A stretch of DNA of 50,489 bases from Halanaerobiales bacterium (GCA_018334565.1 JAGXLU010000013.1:1-50489); one strand, 5' to 3'. Positions 1 to 8,470 are shown, numbered from the stretch's first letter. Translations and numbers: made by a program. The notes: generated from the letters alone by a model not told the origin.

Positions 1-2
1 AA

Positions 3-119
3 ATATTTAAAAGAAGTAAAACCAAAAGGCTATATCCTGAGGCCAAAGAAGTACTACCAGCATTAAAAAATGGTAAAGTTAGCGGAACATATCGGGCAAT
101 AAAAGCATATGCCTTTTAA
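3..119 (+). CDS. C-terminal fragment of an unidentified protein (possible recombinase), 5' partial
   Basis: One frame is open from the left edge to the TAA at 117-119, giving a 38-residue basic tail with the segment LYPEAKEVLPALKNGKVSG. That style (LYPEA.. then a short helix leading into a helix-turn-helix) recalls the end of serine recombinases and resolvases. The usual recognition helix that would follow is missing or out of frame, so this may be the end of a decayed mobile-element gene. Too little is visible to name it. It is separated from glycogen synthase by about 140 bp that carry promoter-like sequences. Confidence 0.35.
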   Translation: MFKRSKTKRLYPEAKEVLPALKNGKVSGTYRAIKAYAF

Positions 120-159
120 ATAAATCTGAAAGGGAGTTTATCTTAAATCCAAAAGTAAC

Positions 160-226
160 TTGACACTATCGTTGTCATAATATAGTTTGACACATATGTG
201 AAAGTTTATTAAACTTAAGATATAAT
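160..226 (+). promoter_or_regulatory. promoter region upstream of glgA
   Basis: There are two perfect -35 hexamers, TTGACA at 160-165 and 187-192. The second is 17 bp from TAAACT (210-215), a fair -10. A consensus TATAAT lies at 221-226 without a well-spaced -35. Transcription from here would give a short leader before the AGAGGGGG Shine-Dalgarno site of glgA. Which element is used cannot be decided by eye. Confidence 0.45.
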
Positions 227-259
227 AAGGTATGTAAAGACAAGAGGGGGCATCATAAC

Positions 260-1915
260 ATGAAAGATAAATTAAAGATTTTATTTGTTTCACCTGAAGT
301 ATCTCCTTTTATTAAAACAGGTGGTTTAGCTGATGTAGCAGGAGCTCTACCGCGGGCACTTAAAAAGAGAGGACATGACGTACGGGTTGTACTACCTGAA
401 TATAAAAAAATAGCATACCAATATGTGGAACAGTTTGAACATATAACTGATTTCAAAATGAAGATGGTTTGGAGAGATAAATATGTAGGTGTAAATAAAC
501 TTGTATATAAAAATGTTCCCACCTATTTTTTGGATAATAAGTTTTATTTCTTCAGGGAATCTTTATATGAAAATGGTGATAAAGATGAGCAGTATGCTTT
601 TTTTTCTAGAGCAGTCCTGGAAATGATCAATCAGATTGATTTTCAGCCCGATATTATACACTGTAATGATTGGCAGACGGGTCCCTTAAGTTTGATGTTG
701 AAAGATAATTATCAGATTTATGACTTTTATAGGAAGATAAGAACTGTATTTTCTATTCACAATTTGGCATATCAAGGGGAGTTTGATCCGCATGTAGTTG
801 GTGATGTTCTTGGTGTTTCTAATTATCATTTGACCTCTGGTAATATTAGACATGATGGTTTGGTCAATTACATGAAGGCAGGTATTATGTATTCAGACAT
901 TATAAATACGGTAAGCGAAACCTATGCCGAGGAGATCAAGTCCAGATATTATGGTGAAGGCCTGGATTATATTTTGCGGATGAGGGATAATGATTTATAC
1001 GGTATATTAAATGGTATTGATTATGATGAGTTCAATCCTGCTGAGGACAAAAGAATTTACTATAATTATGACAAAGATAATTTAGAAGATAAGTATAAAA
1101 ATAAGTTGGAATTGCAAAAAGAGCTGGGTTTAAAGCAAAATAAAGATAAACCCGTTTTTTCTATCATTTCAAGGCTGGTCGAACAGAAGGGTATAGATTT
1201 ATTCCCGGCTATTATTGATGAAATGATGAACGAAGATCTGCAGTTTATTGTTTTGGGAACCGGGGAAAACGAGTATGAAGATTTCTTTAGGTATATACAA
1301 TTAAGATATCCCGATAAAATAAGTGCTAATATAACCTATGATGCTGAGTTAGCTCAAAAAATATATGCGGGTAGTGATGTATTTATAATGCCCTCTCGTT
1401 TTGAACCCTGTGGTCTAGGACAGATGATAAGCATGCGCTATGGTACCGTACCAATTGTAAAAGAAACGGGTGGATTAAAGGATACTGTGGAGCCATATAA
1501 TGAATATGATGATAAAGGATATGGATTTAGTTTTAGTAATTATAACGCACATGATTTACTTTTTACAATTAAGAGGGCTATTTCATTTTATCAAGAAGAA
1601 AACACATGGCGTAAGATTATTCGTCGGGCAATGGAGCAGGATTGCAGTTGGGAAAAGTCTGCTGTTAAGTATGAAGAGCTTTATAATAAAATACTAGTTG
1701 ATAAACACCCAAATACAAAAGCTGAAAAGATTAATATCAACAAGGCTGATTTAGAAAATATAACTATTCTCTATGGGATAGGTAAAGCCTATGCTAAAAA
1801 GATAATTGAATACAGAGATAAAAAAGGAAAATTTACGAGCAAACAGGAGTTGATGAATATCAAGGGAATTGGAACAAGAAAGTATAAAAAGTTGAAAAAT
1901 AAGATAACAATATAA
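260..1915 (+). CDS. glgA: glycogen (starch) synthase GlgA with C-terminal helix-hairpin-helix domain
   Basis: Glycosyltransferase family 5 enzyme that extends alpha-1,4-glucan chains from ADP-glucose in the cytoplasm. The N-terminal Rossmann domain carries the family KTGGLADV motif (residues 19-26, ADP-glucose binding) and HCNDWQTG. The C-terminal GT-B domain carries FEPCGLGQM (about residues 381-389), with the conserved Glu and Cys. Normal GlgA ends near residue 480. This one has about 65 extra residues after residue 487, containing two helix-hairpin-helix units (LYGIGKAYAKKIIEYR and MNIKGIGTRKYKKL) that closely resemble the ComEA DNA-binding domain. The ATG is preceded by AGAGGGGG. No other glycogen genes are nearby; the next gene starts 14 bp downstream. 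The enzyme call is firm; the role of the tail is unknown. Confidence 0.95.
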   Translation: MKDKLKILFVSPEVSPFIKTGGLADVAGALPRALKKRGHDVRVVLPEYKKIAYQYVEQFEHITDFKMKMVWRDKYVGVNKLVYKNVPTYFLDNKFYFFRESLYENGDKDEQYAFFSRAVLEMINQIDFQPDIIHCNDWQTGPLSLMLKDNYQIYDFYRKIRTVFSIHNLAYQGEFDPHVVGDVLGVSNYHLTSGNIRHDGLVNYMKAGIMYSDIINTVSETYAEEIKSRYYGEGLDYILRMRDNDLYGILNGIDYDEFNPAEDKRIYYNYDKDNLEDKYKNKLELQKELGLKQNKDKPVFSIISRLVEQKGIDLFPAIIDEMMNEDLQFIVLGTGENEYEDFFRYIQLRYPDKISANITYDAELAQKIYAGSDVFIMPSRFEPCGLGQMISMRYGTVPIVKETGGLKDTVEPYNEYDDKGYGFSFSNYNAHDLLFTIKRAISFYQEENTWRKIIRRAMEQDCSWEKSAVKYEELYNKILVDKHPNTKAEKININKADLENITILYGIGKAYAKKIIEYRDKKGKFTSKQELMNIKGIGTRKYKKLKNKITI

Positions 1916-1929
1916 TGAGGTGAAAGCTT

Positions 1930-2778
1930 ATGCCGGATCTCTGGTCACATATAATTGCAGGAGATATGGTTGTTAATGAGCTTAAAGACAGGGCTTTATG
2001 TAGGGTTATTTTAGATAACAGAAAACATTTTAATATGGGCTCACAAGGCCCTGATTTTTTCTTTTATGCTGATTTTTGGCCCTGGATAAAAAAGAAAAAA
2101 GGACCATATATGGGTCGAGTTATACATGAAGAAAAACAGGCAGAATTTGTTATTTCCGCCTTTGATATACTAAGAGAAAAAGAAGGAACCTTACATTATC
2201 CGCAAGCCCTGGCATATTTTATCGGATTTGTAACTCATCTGGTTTTAGATAAAAAGGCGCATAAGATAATCAATGCTGTAACCAATGATGATAAAGAGCA
2301 TAAAAGATTTGAAATGGAACTTGACTGCCTGTTAGTAGAGAAATATTACAATACAAAGAGCTATAAATTGAACCCCACATCTTATATTAAAGCAGGAGAA
2401 AAACTTGACAGCTTAATAATAGATATATATTACTTAAATATCACAAAGCTTTATGATAAAAATATAGAGTTAAGTATTGTGAATAAGTCCTATCAGGATA
2501 TGCTTAAATCTTTAAGAATATTATATAGTCCTTTTAAAATAAAAGCTGCTTTATTAGGTTTAATCAATAATTTTTTTTCGCTAAATTTAAACCAGTATAT
2601 TTATGCTAATATTAATAGCTATAAAATTATAAGTCGAAAAGAAATAGAGCAAATTGAGGGGTTATTTCCCCGATATATTTCTGACAGTATGGAGCTTATT
2701 GATGGTTTAAGTCTTTACTTAAAACATGAAAAAGATAGAAATGAAGTAAAAAAGAAAATACAGAGTATAATTGTATGA
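1930..2778 (+). CDS. zinc-dependent phospholipase C-like protein
   Basis: This 282-residue protein matches the zinc-dependent phospholipase C/S1-P1-nuclease-like fold in its N-terminal half: LWSHIIAGD (His7), a GSQGPDFFFY stretch, a His in RVIHEEKQ, and YFIGFVTHLVLDKKAH, which together resemble the His/Asp set that holds the zinc ions. It has no signal peptide, unlike the secreted clostridial toxins, so it is probably a cytoplasmic member of the uncharacterised PF00882-type family common in Clostridia. The second half (after about residue 140) is mostly helical and not recognised. It follows glgA by 14 bp behind an AGGTG Shine-Dalgarno site and is probably co-transcribed with it. The substrate is unknown. 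Confidence 0.75.
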   Translation: MPDLWSHIIAGDMVVNELKDRALCRVILDNRKHFNMGSQGPDFFFYADFWPWIKKKKGPYMGRVIHEEKQAEFVISAFDILREKEGTLHYPQALAYFIGFVTHLVLDKKAHKIINAVTNDDKEHKRFEMELDCLLVEKYYNTKSYKLNPTSYIKAGEKLDSLIIDIYYLNITKLYDKNIELSIVNKSYQDMLKSLRILYSPFKIKAALLGLINNFFSLNLNQYIYANINSYKIISRKEIEQIEGLFPRYISDSMELIDGLSLYLKHEKDRNEVKKKIQSIIV

Positions 2779-2968
2779 ATCTTTGATAGAAATTTGATTA
2801 AAATTGAATCTATTTTGTTTAATGTTTGAAAATGTGCTTATTTAAAAAAGTATGGTAAATTATTTTTTTTAATCCTGATTCAAAGCGTACTTCAGGAGAT
2901 GTTTGTATATGTTATATAGAAAAAGATTTGAACTGATTTGTTAGTAAATTGAATGAAGGAGAATAAAA

Positions 2969-3556
2969 ATGTGCGGAAGGTATTTTTTACAAATTTCTTT
3001 AGAAAAGTTAGAAAATAATTACGGCGCATTAAATATTTTATGCGAGACAAAAAAATACAAAAGGGAGGTATTTCCTTCTAATTTAGCACCCGTTATCTAT
3101 AATAAAGAGAAACAAAGAAGCTTTTCTTTAATGAAATGGGGTTTTAAACCTTCTTTTTCAGATTCTTTAGTAATTAATGCAAGGAGTGAAACGGTCCATA
3201 AAAAGAAGTTGTTCAAAGAATCATTTCACACCAGGAGGTGTTTAATACCGGCTAATGGCTTTTATGAATGGAAAGACGAGGCTGGAAAAAGATTGAAACA
3301 TTATGTAAATCTTAAAAACAGAGATATTATTTCACTGGCAGGTATTTATGATCGATTTAAAATTGAAGGATCAGAGGAATATGCATTTTGTATTTTAACC
3401 AAAGATGCTCCACCAGAATTAAGAGAAATACATGATCGCATACCGGTGATAATTAAAGAAAAGTTTACAGATGAATGGCTGGAGAATAAATTCACACCAC
3501 GAATTTTTGAATACTTAAAATCAAAAGGTTTAGATTTCAAAATAAAAATATTATAA
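2969..3556 (+). CDS. SRAP-domain abasic-site protein (YedK/HMCES family)
   Basis: SOS response-associated peptidase family. Known members use the N-terminal Cys2, exposed after Met1 removal, to form a thiazolidine cross-link with abasic sites in single-stranded DNA. The landmarks are all present: MCGRY at the start (Cys2), NARSET (Asn70), the FYEW motif (Glu100) and HDRIPVI (His155). At 195 residues it is slightly shorter than the usual 220 or so. The ATG is preceded by GAAGGAG. It stands alone between a 190-bp gap and the amino acid transporter, so it is probably its own transcription unit. No LexA box was recognised. Confidence 0.93.
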   Translation: MCGRYFLQISLEKLENNYGALNILCETKKYKREVFPSNLAPVIYNKEKQRSFSLMKWGFKPSFSDSLVINARSETVHKKKLFKESFHTRRCLIPANGFYEWKDEAGKRLKHYVNLKNRDIISLAGIYDRFKIEGSEEYAFCILTKDAPPELREIHDRIPVIIKEKFTDEWLENKFTPRIFEYLKSKGLDFKIKIL

Positions 3557-3679
3557 AAACTCAACAGATTAAAAAAATAGATAATTAGCAGGAATTAATG
3601 TATATAACATTGAATATATACATACAAGAGTCAATTTATTATTTTCATAGGCAAGCAAAAATAAGGAGGAGAGATTAAA

Positions 3680-4414
3680 TTGAAAAAATTATTAACAATT
3701 CTTTTAACTTTAACATTAGTTATTGGTTTAAGTGCGGTTGGTTTAGCTGAAACTTATACAGTAGGTACTAGTGCCGGATTCCCACCTTTTGAATATGTAG
3801 AAGATGGTGAAATTGTTGGTTTTGATATGGACTTAATGAAGGCGATTGGAGAAGAAATGGGTTTTGAAGTTGAATTTAAGGACATTGCATTCGATTCACT
3901 AATTCCTGCTTTAAAAGCTGGTAATATTGATGTAGTGGCTGCAGGAATGACCATTACAGAACAAAGAGAAGAAAATGTTGACTTTACAAATTCATACTAT
4001 TCAGCTGACCAGAGTATCATAGTTAAAGAAGAGTCAGGTAAAGATATTAGTGTATTATATGGAGACAATGATGTTAGTGTACAAACAGGAACAACCGGGG
4101 ATTTATGGGTAACAGAAAAACTGGCAGATAAAGGTATATTAACTGGTGATATCAAAAGATATGACACCTTTGTGTTATGTGTTAGTGATTTAGTTAACGG
4201 CAATGTAGATGCAGTAGTATTGGATAGTCCTGTTGCTGAAAGATTTTCTGAAATCAGACCAGTTGAAATAGTTGGAATAATTGTCACCGGTGAAAATTAT
4301 GGTCTAGCAGTAGATGAAGGCAATACTGAATTATTAGATATGTTAAATGAAGGTTTGAGAAAAGTGAACGAATCAGACAAGATGGCTGAGATTATCGACA
4401 AGTATTTCAAATAA
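3680..4414 (+). CDS. polar amino acid ABC transporter, substrate-binding protein
   Basis: Extracytoplasmic solute-binding protein of the family 3 (GlnH/ArtJ/HisJ) type. A signal peptide occupies about residues 1-24, ending in a plain AxA-type site with no lipobox cysteine. That fits a free periplasmic protein in a cell with an outer membrane. The mature part begins TYTVGTSAGFPPFEY, a textbook family start, and contains FDMDLMKAIGEEMG and TEQREENVDFTNSYY, the region that grips the alpha-carboxylate. The start codon is TTG, chosen because of the AAGGAGGAG Shine-Dalgarno site just upstream. It is the first gene of an SBP-permease-ATPase-permease operon. The exact amino acid cannot be read from sequence; glutamine, arginine or cystine are all possible. 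Confidence 0.92.
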   Translation: MKKLLTILLTLTLVIGLSAVGLAETYTVGTSAGFPPFEYVEDGEIVGFDMDLMKAIGEEMGFEVEFKDIAFDSLIPALKAGNIDVVAAGMTITEQREENVDFTNSYYSADQSIIVKEESGKDISVLYGDNDVSVQTGTTGDLWVTEKLADKGILTGDIKRYDTFVLCVSDLVNGNVDAVVLDSPVAERFSEIRPVEIVGIIVTGENYGLAVDEGNTELLDMLNEGLRKVNESDKMAEIIDKYFK

Positions 4415-4490
4415 TATTTAACTAAAATATTATAGAGAGGATGTATGGCTTATCGGAAACTTAGAACTTATCTGGAGTTCCCTCCCTAAT

Positions 4491-5129
4491 TTGCTGGGGG
4501 GAGCTCTTGTTACAATAAGGTTGACATTTTTTAGTTTATTATTGGGTCTTGCTTTGGCTATACCCATAGCTTTTTTACAAATATATGGTCCAAAAGTTGT
4601 ACGTAGGTTTATAAGTGTATATGAACGAGTTGTAAGGAGCATTCCTTTATTGGTTATTTTATTTTTAATATTTTACGGTTTTCCGCGGGCAGGCATAAAT
4701 TTTCCGGCCTTTGCAGCTGCTGTATTAGGAATTGGGATTAGAAGTTCTGCTTATCAGTCCCAGATATTTAAAGGAGCTATACAATCAATTAGTGGCTCTC
4801 AGATGAAAGCAGCCCTGTCATTGGGTATGACCAGTTTGCAGAGTTTTAAAAATATTATCCTTCCTCAGTCGATAAGAATTGCTATTCCTCCTATGGCCAA
4901 TGAATCTGCAATAGTACTAAAAGATACATCTTTAGCTTATGCCCTTGGAGTAATAGAATTACTTAGGCAAGGCGGATATATTATTTCCACAACTTATCGA
5001 CCTTTACCAATATATTTAGCTGTAGCTGGTGTTTATCTGGTAATGACTTTAACAATAAATATAACGCTAAACAAATTTGAAAAGAGATTGAAGATTCCTG
5101 GTATAGGCATAGAGGAGAGGGTAAGATGA
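4491..5129 (+). CDS. polar amino acid ABC transporter permease (first)
   Basis: Inner-membrane permease of the HisM/GlnP type with about five membrane spans and the EAA-like loop SLGMTSLQSFKNIILPQS that contacts the ATPase. The only in-frame ATG/GTG/TTG near the front is TTG 4491, which starts the protein at LLGGALVTIRL and has a poor ribosome site. Family-like sequence (IGNLELIWSSLPN) continues upstream in the same frame to about 4452, so the true start may be ATC 4452 or may lie across a frameshift. A 14-codon ORF (ATG 4445 to TAA 4487-4489) behind GAGAGG ends right at the TTG and could couple translation. The TGA stop overlaps the next ATG. Confidence 0.85.
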   Translation: MLGGALVTIRLTFFSLLLGLALAIPIAFLQIYGPKVVRRFISVYERVVRSIPLLVILFLIFYGFPRAGINFPAFAAAVLGIGIRSSAYQSQIFKGAIQSISGSQMKAALSLGMTSLQSFKNIILPQSIRIAIPPMANESAIVLKDTSLAYALGVIELLRQGGYIISTTYRPLPIYLAVAGVYLVMTLTINITLNKFEKRLKIPGIGIEERVR

Positions 5130-5887
5130 GTGAAGAAAAAAAGACAATTCTTAAAATCGAAGATTTACATAAGAGCTTTGGCGATAATGAAGTTTTAAAA
5201 GGTGTTTCTCTGTCATTGAATAAGGGAGAAAACAAAGTCATCATAGGCCCCAGTGGTACAGGGAAAAGTACTTTATTAAATAATGTCAATAGATTGGTTC
5301 CGCCTGATAGGGGAAGGATATATTTAGATGGCGAAGAGATTACATCCCAAAATATTAATAAAATGAGACAGGAAATCGGTTTTGTATTTCAAGACTTTGG
5401 ACTTTTCAATCATTTAACAGCTCTTGGCAATGTAAAAGTTGGTTTAACAAAAGTAAAAAAAATGGACAAACAAGATGCACAAGATTTAGCAATGGAAGAA
5501 TTACGCAGAGTTGGTTTAGAGGAAAGTGCCGAGCAATATCCAGCCGAACTTTCTGGCGGTCAAAAACAGAGGGTTGGTATAGCACGTGCTTTGGCAATGC
5601 AGCCCAAATTAATTTTATTTGATGAACCCACTTCTGCTTTAGATCCTGAGCTTATTGGAGAAGTTTTAAATGTCATGAAGAACTTAGCAAAGGAAGGCAT
5701 GACAATGCTGGTTGTAACTCATGAAATGGGTTTTGCTAGGACTGTCTCGGATGAAATTATTTTTATGGAGAATGGATATATTGTAGAACAGGGACCACCT
5801 AAACAATTATTTAATAATCCTGATACCGAAAGGACCAGAGAATTCCTCTTTAAACTAACTGAATTATATGGTGAGGGTGATGAGTAG
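5126..5887 (+). CDS. polar amino acid ABC transporter ATP-binding protein
   Basis: Cytoplasmic ATPase of the GlnQ/HisP type that powers the importer encoded around it. Walker A is GPSGTGKST (residues 41-49), the Q-loop is FVFQDFGLFNHL, the signature is LSGGQKQR, Walker B is LILFDEPTSALDPE and the switch His is in VVTHEMGF. These are all intact, and the length is normal for the family (253 residues). Its ATG overlaps the stop of the first permease, and its TAG overlaps the GTG of the second permease, so the three are translationally coupled. Confidence 0.95.
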   Translation: MSEEKKTILKIEDLHKSFGDNEVLKGVSLSLNKGENKVIIGPSGTGKSTLLNNVNRLVPPDRGRIYLDGEEITSQNINKMRQEIGFVFQDFGLFNHLTALGNVKVGLTKVKKMDKQDAQDLAMEELRRVGLEESAEQYPAELSGGQKQRVGIARALAMQPKLILFDEPTSALDPELIGEVLNVMKNLAKEGMTMLVVTHEMGFARTVSDEIIFMENGYIVEQGPPKQLFNNPDTERTREFLFKLTELYGEGDE

Positions 5888-6555
5888 TGGAAATTTTTGA
5901 TCTTTTCATAGAAGCCTGGCCGTTATTGTTTAAAGGGGTTCAGTTAACATTGTTGTTAACTGTCATATCGATTATTGCTGGAACTACAATAGCTATCTTT
6001 TTAGCTCTTGGAAAGACATATGGTCCTAAATATGTTAAATGGCCGATTGTGGTCTTTATAGAGATAATTAGAGGGACTCCTCTTTTAGCTCAGTTGTTTA
6101 TTTTGTATTTTGGTTTACCACCTTATGGCTTAAATCTTTCGGGATTTACAGTGGCCTTTATTGGTTTTACAGTTAACTGTTCTGCCTACACTGCAGAATA
6201 TTTGAGGGGTTCAATTATGTCAATTGAATCCAATCAGCTGAGGGTTGCTCAGTCATTAGGCATGACTAAATGGCAGGGTATTTTCAATGTAATACTGCCT
6301 CAGGCTTTAAGGAGAGTAGTACCCTCCTGGACCAATGAATTTATTTATCTGTTGAAATACACCTCTTTAGCATATATGATTGGGACTCATGAACTAATGA
6401 CTCAGGCCAAGTTTTTTGCCAGCAGAAATTATGAGTTTTTCAAGGTGTATTTAATTGTGGCTCTATTTTATCTAGTATTAGTTGTGTTCTTTACTAATAT
6501 TTTTTCCTGGGTTGAAAGACAATTTAAGATACCCGGTTTTGAATTTGAGCATTAA
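5887..6555 (+). CDS. polar amino acid ABC transporter permease (second)
   Basis: Second HisQ/GlnP-type permease, 222 residues, with about five membrane spans and the ATPase-contact loop SLGMTKWQGIFNVILPQAL. It presumably forms a heterodimer with the permease at 4491-5129, as in HisQM and ArtQM. The start is GTG, overlapping the ATPase stop by one base, with GAGGGTGATGAG as its ribosome site. The characteristic EIIRGTPLLAQLF segment is present. It is the last gene of the operon; a rho-independent terminator follows within 40 bp. Confidence 0.93.
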   Translation: MEIFDLFIEAWPLLFKGVQLTLLLTVISIIAGTTIAIFLALGKTYGPKYVKWPIVVFIEIIRGTPLLAQLFILYFGLPPYGLNLSGFTVAFIGFTVNCSAYTAEYLRGSIMSIESNQLRVAQSLGMTKWQGIFNVILPQALRRVVPSWTNEFIYLLKYTSLAYMIGTHELMTQAKFFASRNYEFFKVYLIVALFYLVLVVFFTNIFSWVERQFKIPGFEFEH

Positions 6556-6588
6556 ACTTACATGCATTTAAAGTTTTTTGTAATTGAG

Positions 6589-6615
6589 CTCCCTTTTCTA
6601 AAAAGGGAGTTTAAT
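6589..6615 (+). terminator. rho-independent terminator of the amino acid ABC operon
   Basis: Nine-base stem CTCCCTTTT (6589-6597) / AAAAGGGAG (6601-6609) with a CTA loop, followed by a T-rich tract. Confidence 0.88.
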
Positions 6616-6720
6616 TTTTGTACTATGTTTTTGTTTACATATTGTTTTAAAAACTAATTTTACTTTATGATGATTGTAAGCAGTTTGGGTAATTTGAAAA
6701 GGGCAGCATTTCCATATTTA

Positions 6721-6749
6721 TTGCATCTTTATGTACTTTGTAATATAAT
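6721..6749 (+). promoter_or_regulatory. promoter of the sufCB operon
   Basis: TTGCAT (6721-6726), exactly 17 bp, then TATAAT (6744-6749). A transcript starting near 6756 excludes the upstream in-frame ATG at 6667 and supports ATG 6781 as the sufC start. No Rrf2/IscR-type palindrome was recognised beside it. Confidence 0.75.
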
Positions 6750-6780
6750 TGTTTTAGCAAATGGAGGAGGTGGGTTTAAA

Positions 6781-7539
6781 ATGCAGAAACTACTTGAAAT
6801 AAGAGATCTTGATTTAACTCTTGATAAAGAAAGAATATTACAGAATATAAATTTAGATGTCAACCACGGTGAAGTTCTAGCAGTTATAGGGCCTAATGGC
6901 TGTGGTAAATCTTCCTTGGCATATACGATAATGGGCTTAAAGGGATATGAACAAAATGGAGGAGGGATCTTTTTTAAGGGAAAAGAGATAAGTGAACTAT
7001 CAGTAACTGAAAGAGCTAAAAAAGGTATAACTTTAGCTTGGCAGGAACCCGCAAGATTTGAAGGTGTCTCAGTTAGAGAGTTTTTATCAATCGGTGCCAA
7101 AGCCAAGGGAAGAAATATTGATAATAAGGATTTAGATTGGGCTTTAAATGAGGTTGCTATTATACCAAATAAATATCTAGATAGAAATGTAGATGATACA
7201 TTAAGCGGTGGAGAAAGAAAAAGAATTGAATTGGCCTCTATTTTATTGATGAAACCTGACCTGGTTATATTGGATGAACCAGATTCAGGAGTAGATGTTG
7301 TGGCATTAAATAATATAGGGGATGTGATTAATGATTTTAAGAATGAACAGATGGGTGTTATATTAATCACCCACTCCGATGAAATGTTAGAAGTTGCTGA
7401 TAAAGCAGCTTTGATATGTGGAGGGGAAATATTTAATGTGGGTAATCCACAGGAGGTTAGTGATTATTTTAAATATCAATGTATCCCCTGTGAAGATGAG
7501 GACTTTGAAAAACATCAAGGGGTGTCTTCAAATGAATGA
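6781..7539 (+). CDS. sufC: Fe-S cluster assembly ATPase SufC
   Basis: ABC-type ATPase of the SUF scaffold, cytoplasmic, driving cluster assembly on the SufB/D partner encoded next. Walker A is GPNGCGKSS (about residues 37-45). The SufC-specific signature LSGGERKRIELAS and Walker B LVILDEPDSGVDV (the family DSG D-loop) are present, with switch His in LITHSDEM. The ATG at 6781 is chosen because of GGAGGAGGTGGG upstream and the promoter at 6721-6749; the reading frame is open further upstream but lacks a ribosome site. The 252-residue length is typical. Its 3' end overlaps sufB by 8 bp. Together the pair looks like the minimal two-gene SUF system. Confidence 0.95.
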   Translation: MQKLLEIRDLDLTLDKERILQNINLDVNHGEVLAVIGPNGCGKSSLAYTIMGLKGYEQNGGGIFFKGKEISELSVTERAKKGITLAWQEPARFEGVSVREFLSIGAKAKGRNIDNKDLDWALNEVAIIPNKYLDRNVDDTLSGGERKRIELASILLMKPDLVILDEPDSGVDVVALNNIGDVINDFKNEQMGVILITHSDEMLEVADKAALICGGEIFNVGNPQEVSDYFKYQCIPCEDEDFEKHQGVSSNE

Positions 7540-8470
7540 TTATGAGATGATGGTTGATGCTTATAAAAAGGCTGGTGGAGAAGATGTTTTTTCTAACAGT
7601 GATACCGCTCATATGGTTTTAGAACAGGATAAAATTTTAGGTAAACATGAAGTTGAAGGATTGGAAATTAATGCAGAAAAAATAAAAACAAACACAATAG
7701 ATGTTAAGCTAAGAATAAAAAAAGGATATCAGATTAAAAATCCTGTTCACATGTGTTTTGGAGTATTACCAAAAGAAGGCTTGCAAAAAATATTAATGGA
7801 TGTCAATATCGAAAAAGATGCTTATGCGAAGATAATGTCTGATTGTGTGTTCCCTAATGCAACTGAGGTTAAACATGTTATGAAAGCAAATATTCATTTA
7901 GGTTCTAACGCCCATTATGAATATGAAGAAAATCACTTTCATGGCAAAACAGGTGGAGTAGAAGTTGTGGCAAAATCTAATATTGAGATGGATGAAGGCA
8001 GCGAAATATTAACACTTTTTACCTTAAGAAAGGGTAGAGTTGGGAAAATTGATTTTGATTATGAAGCTGACCTTGCAGAAAATGCCAAAGTTGAGATGTT
8101 GACCAGAATAAGTGGATATGAAGATGATCAGGTAAAGATTAGAGAAGCAGCTCGCTTAAATGGCAGGAATGCCCGCGGTCTTTTGGATTCAAAGATTGCT
8201 ATGGCGGATAATGCTAAAGCAGAAGTATATAATGAGTTAACAGCAAACGCCCCTGATGCAAAGGGACATGTAGACTGTACTGAAATTATTAAAGACAATG
8301 CTATAGCAAGAGCTGTTCCCATTGTTGAAGTCAGCCATCCAGAAGCTAAAGTTACACACGAAGCAGCTATTGGGAGTGTAGACAGTGATCAACTGCAGAC
8401 CTTAATGGCCAGAGGTTTGGATGAGGAAGAGGCATCTGATCTTATAATACAAGGTCTTTTAAAAGGTTAA
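7532..8470 (+). CDS. sufB: SufB/SufD-family Fe-S assembly scaffold (minimal SmsB type)
   Basis: At 312 residues this is much shorter than SufB (about 480) or SufD (about 430). It contains essentially the beta-helix core and C-terminal helices that bind SufC. Aligning the tail with E. coli SufB by eye places Cys249 (GHVDCTEII) at the position of catalytic Cys405, Glu266 (VPIVEV) at Glu434, and His276 (VTHEAAIG) at the conserved His of the family, so it looks functional rather than degraded. The ATG is chosen from AAGGGGTG upstream and the 8-bp overlap with sufC. No sufS, sufU or sufD lies beside it. This matches the two-gene SMS/SufBC arrangement described from archaea and early-branching anaerobes. 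Confidence 0.9.
   Translation: MNDYEMMVDAYKKAGGEDVFSNSDTAHMVLEQDKILGKHEVEGLEINAEKIKTNTIDVKLRIKKGYQIKNPVHMCFGVLPKEGLQKILMDVNIEKDAYAKIMSDCVFPNATEVKHVMKANIHLGSNAHYEYEENHFHGKTGGVEVVAKSNIEMDEGSEILTLFTLRKGRVGKIDFDYEADLAENAKVEMLTRISGYEDDQVKIREAARLNGRNARGLLDSKIAMADNAKAEVYNELTANAPDAKGHVDCTEIIKDNAIARAVPIVEVSHPEAKVTHEAAIGSVDSDQLQTLMARGLDEEEASDLIIQGLLKG

Noticed and set aside
6667-6780. 38-codon N-terminal extension of SufC from ATG 6667
   Set aside because: No ribosome site, hydrophobic non-family sequence, and a consensus promoter (6721-6749) lies inside it; ATG 6781 has a strong Shine-Dalgarno site.
7418-7531. N-terminal extension of the SufB/D protein from ATG 7418
   Set aside because: It lies in another frame of sufC and has no family similarity; ATG 7532 has AAGGGGTG.
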